Notes under the pieces: model-generated
What the model saw: only the letters and a program-made list of their open reading frames with translations
Databases searched by the model: none
Told to the model about the DNA's origin: nothing
Program-made: the position numbers and the translations under genes
Source of the DNA: Leptolyngbya sp. KIOST-1
GTDB taxonomy: Bacteria; Cyanobacteriota; Cyanobacteriia; Phormidesmidales; Phormidesmidaceae
Direction: 5' to 3'
Length of the DNA: 64,000 nt
Assembly: GCF_000763385.1 (NCBI RefSeq)
Contig: NZ_JQFA01000002.1
Location: forward strand, 930,001-994,000
Shown here: in pieces, positions 42,940 to 52,161 of the stretch
Position numbering within the stretch: position 1 is the stretch's first letter
Layout: each line of letters begins with the position of its first letter

Positions 42940-43039
42940 GGGTGGCAGGTGTCAGGCAGAACCCTAAACCGCCAACCCTATACCCATCACCCAAACTCCA
43001 AAATCCCCGTTCTTCTTCCCGCCTAAACCAGAGTCACCT

Positions 43040-44221
43040 ATGCAAACCTTTGACTGGATTGTGGTCGGCAACGGCCTGGTGGGGGCGGCGGTCAGCTACG
43101 AACTGGCCCGGTGCGGGCTCTCGGTGCTGCTGCTGGACCGCGCCCTAGAGCCGGGTAACGCCACCCGCTACAGCTACGGCGGCATCCCCTACTGGTCAGG
43201 CACCACCGCGCTCACCCGGCAGCTTTGCCAGGAGGGCATTGCCAAGCACCGCCAGCTCAGTGACGAGCTGGACGACGACACCCAGTTTCGGGAACTAGAC
43301 CTGGTGCTCACCCTGGCGGCAGGTGAGGATCCAGACGCTGCCGCAGAGCCCTACGCCAAGTACGCAACGCCGCCCCGGTTTGTGTCTACCGCCGAGGCCA
43401 AAGCGCTGGAGCCGCTGCTGAATCAGGATGCGATCGCGGGGGCTTTCACCGTTCGCCACGGGCATGCCTCGCCGGTAGCCCTGGTGAATGCTTACAATCA
43501 GGCATTTCGGCGCTTAGGCGGCACCCAGATTGTGACCTCTGGGGTGAATCTGGTGCGGATCAACGATCGCGTGACCGGAATTTTGACCACCGAGCAGGCT
43601 TACCCCGCCAGGCAGGTGTTGGTGGCCGCTGGGGCCTTTAGTCGAGCCCTGCTGCGCCAGGCCAAGCTCACCGTGCCGCTCTACTACACCTACGCCGAAG
43701 TGATCGAAACGCCGCCCGTGGATCTCACCCTACGAGCCCTGATCATGCCCGCCCAGACCGAGCGCTTTGCCCTGGAGGCCAAGGCCAGCCGCCCCGACAC
43801 CGACGCCCAGTGGGATGAACCCGGTCACGAGATGACGCCCCCTATCCTCGACAGCGGGGCGATTCAGTTTCGAGATGGCCACCTCTGCCTAGGCCAGATT
43901 AGCCGTACCCTGACCAGTCTGGAGGCGGACCTGGATGCGGTGACCAGCGAGGACCAACTGCGGGGGGCGATCGCGGCCCAGCTGCCGGCACTGGCCGAGG
44001 TGCCCGGCACCTGGCGCTCCTGCCGGGTTAGCTTTAGCCGCGACGGGCTGCCCCTGGTCGGCCCCCTGCCCGGCATCGAGGGGCTGCACCTGATGGCCGG
44101 ATTTAGCGCTCCCTTTGTCTACCTGCCGCCCGTGGCCCAGCGGTTTGCCCAGGCGGTGGTGGGGGAAGCCGACCCGGCGATCGCGGCGATGGCGATCGAT
44201 CGCTTTAGCGAACCCACCTAG
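43040..44221 (+). CDS. FAD-dependent oxidoreductase (DAO/glycine-oxidase family)
   Basis: A 393-residue flavoprotein. The dinucleotide site is FDWIVVGNGLVGAAVSYELA, followed by LLLDRALEPGNATRYSYGG. The substrate domain has FTVRHGHASPVALVNAYNQA, and the C-terminal FAD contact is DGLPLVGPLPGIEGLHLMAG FSAPFVYLPPVAQ. It oxidises an amine or amino acid; the substrate is not evident, and the fold is shared by sarcosine and D-amino acid oxidases. The stop (TAG 44219-44221) lies in the left arm of dispersed repeat R3, directly opposite murB. Confidence 0.9.
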   Translation: MQTFDWIVVGNGLVGAAVSYELARCGLSVLLLDRALEPGNATRYSYGGIPYWSGTTALTRQLCQEGIAKHRQLSDELDDDTQFRELDLVLTLAAGEDPDAAAEPYAKYATPPRFVSTAEAKALEPLLNQDAIAGAFTVRHGHASPVALVNAYNQAFRRLGGTQIVTSGVNLVRINDRVTGILTTEQAYPARQVLVAAGAFSRALLRQAKLTVPLYYTYAEVIETPPVDLTLRALIMPAQTERFALEAKASRPDTDAQWDEPGHEMTPPILDSGAIQFRDGHLCLGQISRTLTSLEADLDAVTSEDQLRGAIAAQLPALAEVPGTWRSCRVSFSRDGLPLVGPLPGIEGLHLMAGFSAPFVYLPPVAQRFAQAVVGEADPAIAAMAIDRFSEPT

Positions 44222-44264
44222 CCTGGTTTTGGGGATTTAGCAGCTAATTGATGACAGCCCCTAG
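44214..44264. repeat. Dispersed palindromic repeat, copy R3
   Basis: Left arm CACCTAGCCTGGTTTTGGGG (44216-44235) resembles module A. The right arm AATTGATGACAGCCCCTAG ends at 44264. The element is the whole gap between the FAD oxidoreductase and murB. It provides TAG stops to both convergent genes (44219-44221 plus strand; 44261-44263 minus strand). Confidence 0.7.
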
Positions 44265-45172
44265 AGGGCAGGAAATTCGCCCACAAACTTGACCTCCGGA
44301 GAGAGTTGAACGGCCCAGCGATCCACCACCTCGGCCTGAATATGGCGGATGAGCTGGCGAATATCCACGGCAGTGGCTCCGCCCAGGTTGACAATGAAGT
44401 TGGCGTGGCGCTCAGACACCTGAGCATTGCCAATCCGGTAGCCCTTCAGTCCGCTTTGCTCAATCAGCGACCCCGCCGTGTGGGGGTAGGGGTTGCGAAA
44501 CACGCTGCCGCAGTTGGGTAGGTCGTAGGGCTGAGTGGCCCGCCGCTGGTTCAGCCCTGCCAGGGTGTCGGCGACTACCGCCGCCGGATCGTGCCCCGGC
44601 TCCAGTTGAAAGGTGGCCTCCAGCACCACCTGCTGCCCCCCCTGCAGGTTAGAGGTGCGGTACTGAAAGTCCAGATCGGCGGGGGTCAGCGATCGCAGGC
44701 CGCCGACAGGATCGAGAACGGTTGCCGACCTCAGCACATCGGCGGTACAGCCGCCGTGGGCGCCGGCATTCATCACTACGGCCCCGCCCACGGTACCCGG
44801 AATGCCCACCGCCCACTCCAGACCGCGCAGACCGCGCTTGGCAGCTTTCCAGGCCAGGGTGGGCAGGGGTTCGCCAGCAGCCACGGTGACGCACCCGGCT
44901 CCGTCGAACCGGGTGCTGCGCCAGCGACGGGTGCAAAGGACCAGGCCGGCGATGCCACGATCGCTGATCAGCAGATTTGACCCTGCCCCCAGGGGCGTGA
45001 TCGGAATACCGGCGGCGATCGCCCAGTCCAGAACCTGGTGACACTCACCCCGGTGGCGCGGCATAGCCAGCCATTCAGCCGGTCCTCCCACCCGAAAGGT
45101 CGTCAGCGGCTGTAGCGGTACCTGTGGTTTCAGGCAAGCCAGGTTTGGTGCAACCCCAAGGGTTTGGTTCAT
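44261..45172 (-). CDS. murB: UDP-N-acetylenolpyruvoylglucosamine reductase
   Basis: 303 residues from the ATG at 45172 ([20 protein letters not shown]). A TTG five codons earlier is possible. FAD-binding motifs are [38 protein letters not shown] and [25 protein letters not shown]. The catalytic Ser is in [25 protein letters not shown], and C-terminal [13 protein letters not shown] is typical. It reduces the enolpyruvyl group to lactyl in cell wall precursor synthesis. It lies 59 bases after murC, as is usual in cyanobacteria. The stop codon comes from repeat R3. Confidence 0.95.
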   Translation of the reverse strand: MNQTLGVAPNLACLKPQVPLQPLTTFRVGGPAEWLAMPRHRGECHQVLDWAIAAGIPITPLGAGSNLLISDRGIAGLVLCTRRWRSTRFDGAGCVTVAAGEPLPTLAWKAAKRGLRGLEWAVGIPGTVGGAVVMNAGAHGGCTADVLRSATVLDPVGGLRSLTPADLDFQYRTSNLQGGQQVVLEATFQLEPGHDPAAVVADTLAGLNQRRATQPYDLPNCGSVFRNPYPHTAGSLIEQSGLKGYRIGNAQVSERHANFIVNLGGATAVDIRQLIRHIQAEVVDRWAVQLSPEVKFVGEFPAL

Positions 45173-45231
45173 GTCCCCAGTGCTCAACGGTTGTCCCCCA
45201 TGTTAGTCAAATGGGTGGGGGGTGCCGCTGC

Positions 45232-46776
45232 TCAACAGGCCTCCTGAAGCGAAGGCACCTCTGCCTCAGCATAGTAAGCCATTACCTGAGGAATAATCTG
45301 ATTGAGGTTGCCCGCCCCCATAAACAGCACCAGGTCACCCGGGCGCAGGCTGTGGGCCAGAGCCGCCTGAATATCGTCCAGGGTGTGACCGTAAAGCACG
45401 CGGGGGTGCGAGTGGGCAACCGCATCCGCCAGCTGACGCCCCGAAACCCCAAACGTATTGCTCTCACCAGCGCTGTAGATGTCGGCCATAATCACCTGGT
45501 CAGCATCGCCAAAGGCCTCGGTAAAATCGTTGAGCAGAGCGGCGGTGCGGCTGAAACGGTGGGGCTGAAACACCGCCACCACCCGACGTCCCTCGTAGCT
45601 ATGGCGGCCGTCGGCCAGGGTGGCAAGGGATTGATCGGCCTTGAGGCGAGCCGCCGCCAGCGTTGCCCGAATTTCACTGGGGTGGTGGGCGTAGTCGTCG
45701 AAAAATTGAATGCCGTTGTAGCTGCCTCGGTGCTCAAAGCGGCGACGGGCTCCGCAGAAATCTTCCAGACTGTCGACAATGTCGGCGAAGGCGATCCCCA
45801 GGTGCCGACCAACTGCTACCGAAGCCAGGGCATTGCTGAGGTTGTGGCAACCCAACACCCGCAGGTGCAGGCGACCCAGGGGCTGCCCCTCCTCCCAGAC
45901 CAGAGCGGAGGTGCCATCGGCGCCAAACTGGACCTCAGTGACATAGTAGGTTGCGCCAGTGGCAGGGTCCAGACTGTAGGTGACATCCGGGTTCAGGCTG
46001 GTGCCGACCACAGCACAGTCAGCACTGGCCACCAGCAGCCCACACTGACGCTGGAAGGTCTGGAACGTCGCCACCACCTGAGCCAGGTCCTGGTAGTGAT
46101 CGGTGTGGTCGAGCTCAATATTGGTAACCACGCCAATGCTGGCCGTGAGCTTGGCCAGGGTACCGTCGGACTCGTCGGCCTCGGCCACCAGGTAGGGACC
46201 CTGGCCGAGGCGAGCATTGCCGCCCCAGCTCGACACCTCACCGCCGACCACAATAGTGGGATCGAGATTGGCGTTGAGCAGCAGGTGGCCAATCATGCTG
46301 CTGGTGGTGGTTTTGCCGTGGGTTCCGGCCACCGCAATACTGCTGTATTCTTGGATCAGCGCGGCCAGCAGATCGGAGCGGTGCAAGATTGGGCAACCAA
46401 GCTCTAGGGCGGCCTGGTACTCAGGGTTGCGGGTGTCAATCGCCGTGGAACAAACCACCTGCGGCGTTGCGTCTGAAGCCAAGACGGCAGGGGCGGCTTT
46501 TAGCGCCCGGGCCACCCCAGCGGTGCTCGCGGTGACGGTGCTCGGCAGGGGAGGCTGGTTGGCACTGAGGAAGTAGCTGAGATTGGCGGCCTCTTGCTGC
46601 CAAAAGATGTGGGCTCCGGCCTCTTGTAGGCGACGGGTTATGTGGCTGAGACGGAGATCAGACCCGGATACTGGCAGGTTGCGTTTGGTCAAGATGTAAG
46701 CCAGCGCCGACATGCCAATGCCCCCTATCCCAATAAAATGAAAGGGTCTGCCGGTAAAATCTACGGTAATCGGCAT
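45232..46776 (-). CDS. murC: UDP-N-acetylmuramate--L-alanine ligase
   Basis: 514 residues from the ATG at 46776 with AAGGAG upstream (MPITVDFTGRPFHFIGIGGI). The N-terminal UDP site is FIGIGGIGMSALAYIL and SGSDLRLSHIT. The ATP loop is SIAVAGTHGKTTTSSMIGHL. Mur ligase segments are ADESDGTLAKL, NIELDHTDHYQDL, DDYAHHPSEIRATLAAARLK and VVAVFQPHRFSRTAALL. It adds the first amino acid of the peptidoglycan stem peptide and is the first gene of the murC-murB operon. Length is slightly above the E. coli enzyme, as usual in cyanobacteria. Confidence 0.96.
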   Translation of the reverse strand: MPITVDFTGRPFHFIGIGGIGMSALAYILTKRNLPVSGSDLRLSHITRRLQEAGAHIFWQQEAANLSYFLSANQPPLPSTVTASTAGVARALKAAPAVLASDATPQVVCSTAIDTRNPEYQAALELGCPILHRSDLLAALIQEYSSIAVAGTHGKTTTSSMIGHLLLNANLDPTIVVGGEVSSWGGNARLGQGPYLVAEADESDGTLAKLTASIGVVTNIELDHTDHYQDLAQVVATFQTFQRQCGLLVASADCAVVGTSLNPDVTYSLDPATGATYYVTEVQFGADGTSALVWEEGQPLGRLHLRVLGCHNLSNALASVAVGRHLGIAFADIVDSLEDFCGARRRFEHRGSYNGIQFFDDYAHHPSEIRATLAAARLKADQSLATLADGRHSYEGRRVVAVFQPHRFSRTAALLNDFTEAFGDADQVIMADIYSAGESNTFGVSGRQLADAVAHSHPRVLYGHTLDDIQAALAHSLRPGDLVLFMGAGNLNQIIPQVMAYYAEAEVPSLQEAC

Positions 46777-47341
46777 CGTTACACTCCTTAGAACACCACA
46801 CCACACCAAGTGTCAGGCGTAATCATAGCAAGAATTGCTGAATTGGCCTAAACATCGGCACTAGCTTGCTTCCCCAGCCGCAGTCCCTGTTGCCTGCGGC
46901 AAAGCTAGCCTGAGTCTGTGGATTGGTTTTCCTTTGGACAGGAGCTAGGGGCTTGTCAGCAAAGGGGTTTACCCGCTGGCAGGCTCAGCGCCTTTCCACA
47001 ACAAAACTGCCGAAACGCAGCCGTCGAAAAAACTAAATATATATAGACAGTAAGAGCCGCATATCAATTTTCTATGAGACCCAAACAAACGGAGTAGAAA
47101 TGCTTATGCCAATTCTTCCCTACGGTTCGCTTCGCCTGATCCCAAAGGGGTACTGGTCGATTGCTGCCGGGGTAACGCCCACCACGCCTGACCAGGGTGC
47201 CATAGAAGGGTGCCCTTTTTATTTGAAGGACGCATAGATTCAGTTCAATGCTTGGCCCCTATAAAGTGGATCATGCTTTGCGATATTATAGTTTCGTCTA
47301 AGAATAGATACCTAGTCGACTACAACAGAGGGTTAAACGCA
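46777..47341. other. Long leader/promoter region of gap2
   Basis: 565 bases between the divergent murC and gap2. Seen: AGCTAGGGGCTTGTC near 46948 (a degenerate module A of the dispersed repeat), TATATATAGACAG near 47036, and a short AAGGG-TG-CCCTT stem followed by TTT at about 47207-47221. ATTATAG at about 47287 could serve as a -10 for gap2, about 55 bases upstream of its GTG. No gene is recognised. Confidence 0.4.
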
Positions 47342-48355
47342 GTGGTTAGAGTAGCAATTAATGGTTTTGGCCGCATCGGTCGTAATTTTCTGCGCTGCTG
47401 GTTGACGCGCGAAAACAGCCAGCTCGAGGTGGTAGCTATCAATGATACGTCTGATCCCAAGACTAATTCCCACCTGTTGAAGTACGACTCCATGCTGGGG
47501 CGTCTCGATGCTGACATCAGTGCCGGAGAAGACACTCTAATTGTTAACGGCAAGACGATTAAGTGCTATTCCGACCGCAACCCCAACAATCTTCCCTGGG
47601 GAGCGTGGGACATCGACCTGGTGATTGAGTCCACTGGCGTGTTCGTCAGCGAAGAGGGTGCCTCTCGCCACATCGAAGCCGGGGCCAAGAAAGTGCTGAT
47701 CACGGCTCCTGGTAAGGGTGGCGGCATTGGCACCTACGTGATGGGGGTCAACCACGAAAGTTATAGCCACGACAAGCACAACGTGGTGAGCAACGCCAGC
47801 TGCACCACCAACTGTCTGGCGCCGGTAGTCAAGGTGCTCAACGACAACTTTGGCATCGTCAAGGGCACGATGACCACCACCCACAGCTACACCGGCGACC
47901 AGCGCCTGCTCGACGCCAGCCACCGCGACCTGCGTCGGGCCCGTGCCGCTGCGCTGAACATTGTGCCCACCACCACTGGGGCAGCCAAGGCTGTGGCGCT
48001 GGTCATTCCTGAAATGGAGGGCAAGCTGAACGGGATCGCCCTGCGGGTGCCCACCCCCAACGTGTCGGTGGTTGACTTGGTGGTTCAAGTGGAAAAGCCT
48101 GCGATCGCCGACCAGGTGAATCAGGTGCTCAAGACGGCCTCTGAGGGGGCGATGAAGGGCATCCTGGCCTACAGCGACCTGCCGCTGGTGTCCATCGACT
48201 ACCGCAAGACCGACGAGTCCTCCATCGTTGACTCCAGCCTGACGATGGTGATGGGCGGCGACATGGTGAAAGTGGTGGCCTGGTACGACAACGAGTGGGG
48301 CTACAGCCAGCGCGTGGTTGACCTGGCTGAACTGGTGGCTGCCAAGTGGCAGTAG
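47342..48355 (+). CDS. gap2: Glyceraldehyde-3-phosphate dehydrogenase, Calvin-cycle type
   Basis: 337 residues from a GTG at 47342 (read as [20 protein letters not shown]). The longer upstream frame has no family match. The catalytic Cys is in [16 protein letters not shown]. Gap2-type segments are [40 protein letters not shown] and RTDSSxx-like [19 protein letters not shown]. It works with NADPH or NADH in CO2 fixation and gluconeogenesis and is distinct from the arsenic-linked GAPDH at 25 kb. A 20-bp hairpin terminator follows 67 bases after the stop. Confidence 0.96.
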   Translation: MVRVAINGFGRIGRNFLRCWLTRENSQLEVVAINDTSDPKTNSHLLKYDSMLGRLDADISAGEDTLIVNGKTIKCYSDRNPNNLPWGAWDIDLVIESTGVFVSEEGASRHIEAGAKKVLITAPGKGGGIGTYVMGVNHESYSHDKHNVVSNASCTTNCLAPVVKVLNDNFGIVKGTMTTTHSYTGDQRLLDASHRDLRRARAAALNIVPTTTGAAKAVALVIPEMEGKLNGIALRVPTPNVSVVDLVVQVEKPAIADQVNQVLKTASEGAMKGILAYSDLPLVSIDYRKTDESSIVDSSLTMVMGGDMVKVVAWYDNEWGYSQRVVDLAELVAAKWQ

Positions 48356-48422
48356 GCCAATTCGGCAGCGGCGGGGCCAGCCTGCGCCCCCGCCGCCCCT
48401 GCCATTGACCGATGACATCCAT

Positions 48423-48465
48423 CACAAAAAGAGGGGCCGCAGGTACTGCGGCCCCTCTTTTTGTG
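48423..48465. terminator. Perfect 20-bp hairpin terminator after gap2
   Basis: CACAAAAAGAGGGGCCGCAG (48423-48442) pairs with its perfect complement at 48446-48465 across a 3-base loop (GTA). The 3' arm contains CTCTTTTT, and the A/T tracts on both sides make it bidirectional. Confidence 0.95.
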
Positions 48466-48485
48466 GTTTCCAGCGAAATTTTTCC

Positions 48486-48618
48486 TGGTATAGCCATCGC
48501 CAGAACCGTTAGAACATGACCCATGCCCCGAAGCGATGGCTATACGCCATTGCGCCGCCCCAGTTTTCGCCGTTGGAAGAGCCCAATGTCCTAAGCGCAA
48601 TGGCCATCGCTATAGGTC
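48486..48618. repeat. Nested inverted repeats with GCGATGGCTATA words
   Basis: GTATAGCCATCGC (48488-48500) and GCGATGGCTATAC (48532-48544) are inverted. CGCCATTGCGC (about 48545) and GCGCAATGGC with CATCGCTATAG (to about 48616) make a second, overlapping inverted pair. The block occupies the gap between the gap2 terminator and the TPR gene end. It resembles a small hairpin-rich mobile or structural element. Confidence 0.6.
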
Positions 48619-48622
48619 GCGC

Positions 48623-49582
48623 CTATCCCATGGAGGTCAGCTCTGGCCGCAGAACCGCCACCCGCGCTTCGCTCAGCGCCACGTAGCTGCGCTTGAGATC
48701 GTCGATCAGGCTGGCTGCACCTTTGGTGTCGCCCAGGGCGCAGGCGATCGACAGGTGATGCTGGAGATGCACGATCGCCCGGTTGTGATCTCCCCTGGCC
48801 AGGCTGGCCAGGGTGAGCTGGGTGAGAATGCGGCGGGTGGTGCGGTTGTCCACAGCCCCTTCCCCGTTTTCATGCAGGGTTAAAAACTGCTCGTAGCAGT
48901 CGATGGCCTGGGCGTACTCCTGCAGGGTGAGGTAGGTGTTGCCCAGGTTTTGCAAAATCTGTAGCTTAGTGTTGCGATCGCCCAGGGTAGTCGCCAGCAT
49001 CAGGCTGGCTTCGTAGAGAGTGGCGGCCTGACGGGTGAGCCCCTTGGCCCGGTAGACCATAGCCAGGTTGTTGAGCGATCGCATTTCACCGGGGCGATCG
49101 CCTATTTTTTTGGCCATCGTCAGGCTCTGGCCCATGTACTCCAGGGCCCGCTGCAGGTTGCCCAGGTGGCGGTAGCTGTTGCCCAGGTGGCCCAGGGTCT
49201 GCTGCATCAGGGACTGGTCGCCGAGGTCGTGGGCCACCCGCAGGCACTGCCGCCCGTAGTCTGCCGCCCACAGGTAGTCGGCCACTCGGTAGTAGAGGTG
49301 GGCCAGGGTGAGCAGCACCCTGGCCTGGCGCTCCCGATCGCCCAGGTTGCGATACCCCTGGAGCGCCTGCTGCAACAGGGCCAGCGCAGGGGTGTACTGC
49401 CCCTGGCGCAGATGGGCCATGCCCTGCTTGAGCCACTGGGATGCCTCTGCCGCCTGGCACTGGTGGTAACCCTGGGCAATGCGCTCGGCCTGAGCCAGTA
49501 GGGAAGGGTCGCGCGGAATTCGCACGGTGGCCTCGTCGGCCAGGATGTAGGTGGGGCGCATGGGAGAAGTTGGGGAAGTCAT
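48623..49582 (-). CDS. Tetratricopeptide-repeat protein
   Basis: A 319-residue soluble protein with about six TPR units (about 55-280). Typical words are GMAHLRQGQYTPALALLQQA LQGYRNLGD, ARVLLTLAHLYYRVADYLWA, LGNSYRHLGNLQRALEYMGQ SL, SLNNLAMVYRAKGLTRQAAT and LGNTYLTLQEYAQAIDCYEQ. The first ~45 residues are a separate region with RIPRDPSLLAQAERIAQGYH. No catalytic or DNA-binding domain is visible. It is probably a protein interaction scaffold. Starts at the ATG at 49582; monocistronic. Confidence 0.85.
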   Translation of the reverse strand: MTSPTSPMRPTYILADEATVRIPRDPSLLAQAERIAQGYHQCQAAEASQWLKQGMAHLRQGQYTPALALLQQALQGYRNLGDRERQARVLLTLAHLYYRVADYLWAADYGRQCLRVAHDLGDQSLMQQTLGHLGNSYRHLGNLQRALEYMGQSLTMAKKIGDRPGEMRSLNNLAMVYRAKGLTRQAATLYEASLMLATTLGDRNTKLQILQNLGNTYLTLQEYAQAIDCYEQFLTLHENGEGAVDNRTTRRILTQLTLASLARGDHNRAIVHLQHHLSIACALGDTKGAASLIDDLKRSYVALSEARVAVLRPELTSMG

Positions 49583-50013
49583 AGGCCGAAACCGCAGTGT
49601 CGCTGCGGATGCATCTAAAGGGTTGTCATCACGGTGAGATTGCCAGGTAGATCGCGCTGACTTAATCGTAGATTTATGCTCGTCAGGTCAACACCGTGCT
49701 TTTACGACATATTGTCTGGGCAAGACCTCACCTCCTGCGCAAATCAACTGATAGACTTCGGGTTTGGGTGAGCAAAGCGGTTGCCAAACCGGCGGCTGGA
49801 GCAAAATTTTGTCAAGTTGACGCGACTCAGATCCTCGTCTTTATAAAGCCAGCTGGTCTGGCCTGTAATTCTACAGACCCCCGATGGCGGCTACCCAAGC
49901 CCTTGCCCTGGAGGAAGGCTATATCTACTGATTGGGCTGGCACCGATGGCGCTGGCACTGATTACACTGGCACTGATTACACTGGAGAAGCTGCTCAGTT
50001 ATAGCGCTATCCC
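49583..50013. other. Divergent intergenic region with a 15-bp tandem duplication
   Basis: 431 bases between the TPR gene and the radical SAM gene. TGGCACTGATTACAC is present twice in tandem (49953-49967 and 49968-49982), shortly before the TTG start at 50014. Related GGCACCGATGGCGCTGGCAC words precede it. No gene or RNA is recognised elsewhere in it. Confidence 0.6.
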
Positions 50014-51633
50014 TTGGCTCCCCTCCCCCTCTCCGACGAAACGCTGTTGTTTGAACCCGCCGCGCCCCACGACGAGGCGCTGGCGGTGGTGTTCGCCTTT
50101 CCCAACCAGTACACCGTGGGCATTACCAGCCTGGGCTACCAGGTGGTTTGGGCGACCCTGGCCCGCCGGGCCGACGTCAGCGTCAGCCGGCTGTTTACCG
50201 ATGGCCACGAGCCGCTGCCCGCGACGATTGATGTCCTGGGGTTTTCGCTGTCCTGGGAGCTAGACTACGCCAACCTGCTCACCCAGCTGGAAACCCTAGA
50301 CATTCCGATCTTTGCCCAGGATCGCAGCGACACCCACCCCCTGGTCTTTGGCGGCGGCCCGGTACTCACCGCCAATCCTGAGCCCTTTGCCAACTTTTTC
50401 GATGTGATTTTGCTGGGGGACGGCGAGACGCTGCTGGATGATTTCTTTGACGCCCTAGTTGAGCTAAAGTCTGCCTCCCGTGCTGAAACCCTGCGACATC
50501 TGACGAAGGTGCCGGGCCTTTATATCCCGTCGCTATACAGCGTTACCTACGATGGGCCGACCGGTGGCATCAGGGCGATCGCGCCCCTGGAGACCGACAT
50601 TCCCGCCACCGTGCAAAAGCAGACCTACCGGGGCAACGTGCTCTCGGCCTCGACGGTGGTCACCCCCCACGCCGCCTGGGAGAACATTTTCATGGTCGAG
50701 GTGGTGCGCAGCTGCCCCGAGATGTGCCGCTTCTGCCTGGCCAGCTACCTGACGCTGCCGTTTCGCACCGCCAGCCTGGAGGAGTCGCTACTACCCGCCA
50801 TTGAGCGCGGGCTGGCGGTGACCAATCGGCTGGGGCTGCTGGGGGCGTCGGTGACCCAGCACCCCGAGTTTGAAACCTTGCTGGACTATTTGAACAAACC
50901 CCAGTTCGACGACGTGCGCCTCAGCCTGGCCTCGGTGCGCACCAACACCGTCACCCCAAAGCTGGCCGAAACCCTCACCCGCCACGACAGTCGCTCGATC
51001 ACGATCGCGATCGAGAGCGGATCGGAGCGGGTGCGCCAGATTGTCAACAAAAAACTCGAAACCGACGACATTGAGCATGCCGCCGTCAACGCCAAAGCCG
51101 GGGGCCTCAGCGCCATGAAACTCTACGGCATGGCGGGGGTGCCGGGGGAAACCATGGCCGACCTGGAACAAACCGTGGCCCTGATGCTGCGGCTCAAAAA
51201 GGCAGCCCCCGGCCTGCGCCTGACCCTGGGATGCAGCACCTTTGTGCCCAAGGCTCACACCCCCTTCCAGTGGCGCGGGGTAAATCCAGAGGCTGAAAAA
51301 CGGCTCAAGTACCTGCAAAAGCACCTGCGCCCCAAGGGCATTGACTTTCGGCCCGAGAGCTACAACTGGTCGGTGATCCAGGCCTTGATTTCGCGGGGCG
51401 ATCGCCGCCTTGCCCCCCTGCTCGAACGGGTGCGCCACTACGGCGACTCCCTGGGCAGCTACCGCCGCGCCTTCAAAGATTTTCAGGGGCAAATTCCACC
51501 GCTGGAATACTACGTCCACGAGGACTGGGATCTGTCCCAGCCGCTGCCCTGGGACCATCTGCTGGGACCACTGCCCAAAGCCACCCTACAAAAGCATTTT
51601 GAGGCAGCGGGGGTGGAGGCGGTGGCAGTGTGA
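50014..51633 (+). CDS. B12-binding-domain radical SAM protein
   Basis: A 539-residue protein. The only usable start with a stop codon just upstream (50002) is TTG at 50014. The N-terminal cobalamin-binding-like domain (about 20-170) contains PNQYTVGITSLGYQVVWATL and LVFGGGPVLTANPEPFANFF, DVILLGDGE. The radical SAM core has the cluster motif VVRSCPEMCRFCLASYLTLP, GxIxG-like SGSERVRQIVNKKLETDDIE and MKLYGMAGVPGETMADLEQT. This is a widespread cyanobacterial radical SAM family without an agreed substrate; it resembles the N-terminal half of TIGR03960-like proteins. Confidence 0.88.
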   Translation: MAPLPLSDETLLFEPAAPHDEALAVVFAFPNQYTVGITSLGYQVVWATLARRADVSVSRLFTDGHEPLPATIDVLGFSLSWELDYANLLTQLETLDIPIFAQDRSDTHPLVFGGGPVLTANPEPFANFFDVILLGDGETLLDDFFDALVELKSASRAETLRHLTKVPGLYIPSLYSVTYDGPTGGIRAIAPLETDIPATVQKQTYRGNVLSASTVVTPHAAWENIFMVEVVRSCPEMCRFCLASYLTLPFRTASLEESLLPAIERGLAVTNRLGLLGASVTQHPEFETLLDYLNKPQFDDVRLSLASVRTNTVTPKLAETLTRHDSRSITIAIESGSERVRQIVNKKLETDDIEHAAVNAKAGGLSAMKLYGMAGVPGETMADLEQTVALMLRLKKAAPGLRLTLGCSTFVPKAHTPFQWRGVNPEAEKRLKYLQKHLRPKGIDFRPESYNWSVIQALISRGDRRLAPLLERVRHYGDSLGSYRRAFKDFQGQIPPLEYYVHEDWDLSQPLPWDHLLGPLPKATLQKHFEAAGVEAVAV

Positions 51634-51730
51634 CAGCGAGGAGCCTAGAGCACCGGTTCAGTATGGCTGGGATCTCGAATCTGCCACCGCGGGGTCTACA
51701 GAGCTTTAATGATTCCTTGGCAGAACAGAG

Positions 51731-51841
51731 GTTTAAACCGATGATCGATCCCTCCTTTCCGTCGGGTCCAGGGCGGCGGAACGCCCCTGGTCGACGGGGG
51801 TCTGGGGCCAGCGACATGGCCCCAGTAGCATCTTGGGCTTA
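51731..51841 (+). ncRNA. Structured repeat element, copy A (possible RNA)
   Basis: This matches the minus strand of 55596-55711 without insertions or deletions across about 110 bases. It starts at GTTTAAACCGATG. Hairpin 1 is CCAGGG...CCCTGG (51768-51790). Hairpin 2 is CTGGGGCCA-GCGACA-TGGCCCCAG (51802-51825). Between the copies, two base pairs of hairpin 2 change on both sides (C-G to T-A and T-A to G-C), keeping the stem. It lies ~100 bases after the radical SAM gene. The same strand is also open as a peptide frame, so RNA is the favoured but unproven reading. Confidence 0.5.
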
Positions 51842-52161
51842 GCACCGCAGTTGTGGCTCGCGTGCCCCAACCTCGCTGAAACACAAATACTGTACCGATG
51901 CTCTAGCTCTCTCCGCTGGGATCCGCCGGGGTCGAGCTGGTAGCGGAGCTGGGCCTTTCGACTCAATGTCGCAGGTGTTAGCTTGGCCAGGGCGCTTAAG
52001 TTAAGAACTAGGTGTCTGTGGCAAAACCTGGGACAGCGCTCTGGCAAGGCCAGTGCAGCCAGGAGGGCTGCCACAGTGAGTCGGTTGCTCCAGAGCTGGG
52101 GCTGGGCGACGACGCTGAGGAACTGGAAGTCTTGTTGGTCATATTCCTGCTTTACCGACAC
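51842..52161 (-). other. Possible small gene downstream of the pentapeptide protein
   Basis: A minus-strand frame opens with GTG at 52161, overlapping the pentapeptide gene stop by 10 bases. It reads VKQEYDQQDFQFLSVVAQPQ, then LWSNRLTVAALLAALALPER and RHLVLNLSALAKLTP. Its codons have the high-GC third positions of real genes for about 70 residues. It then runs into repeat element copy A and loses that character. It may be a truncated gene or chance. I recognise no family. The region 51634-51730 shows nothing else. Confidence 0.25.

Noticed and set aside
24994-48355. The two GAPDH genes as a simple duplication
   Set aside because: They differ strongly in sequence and context: one pairs with arsJ, the other is the Calvin-cycle Gap2.
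49696-50004. Plus-strand frame ending in Thr/Gly/Asp-rich repeats
   Set aside because: Its C-terminus is only the translated 15-bp duplication and its N-terminus has no family character.
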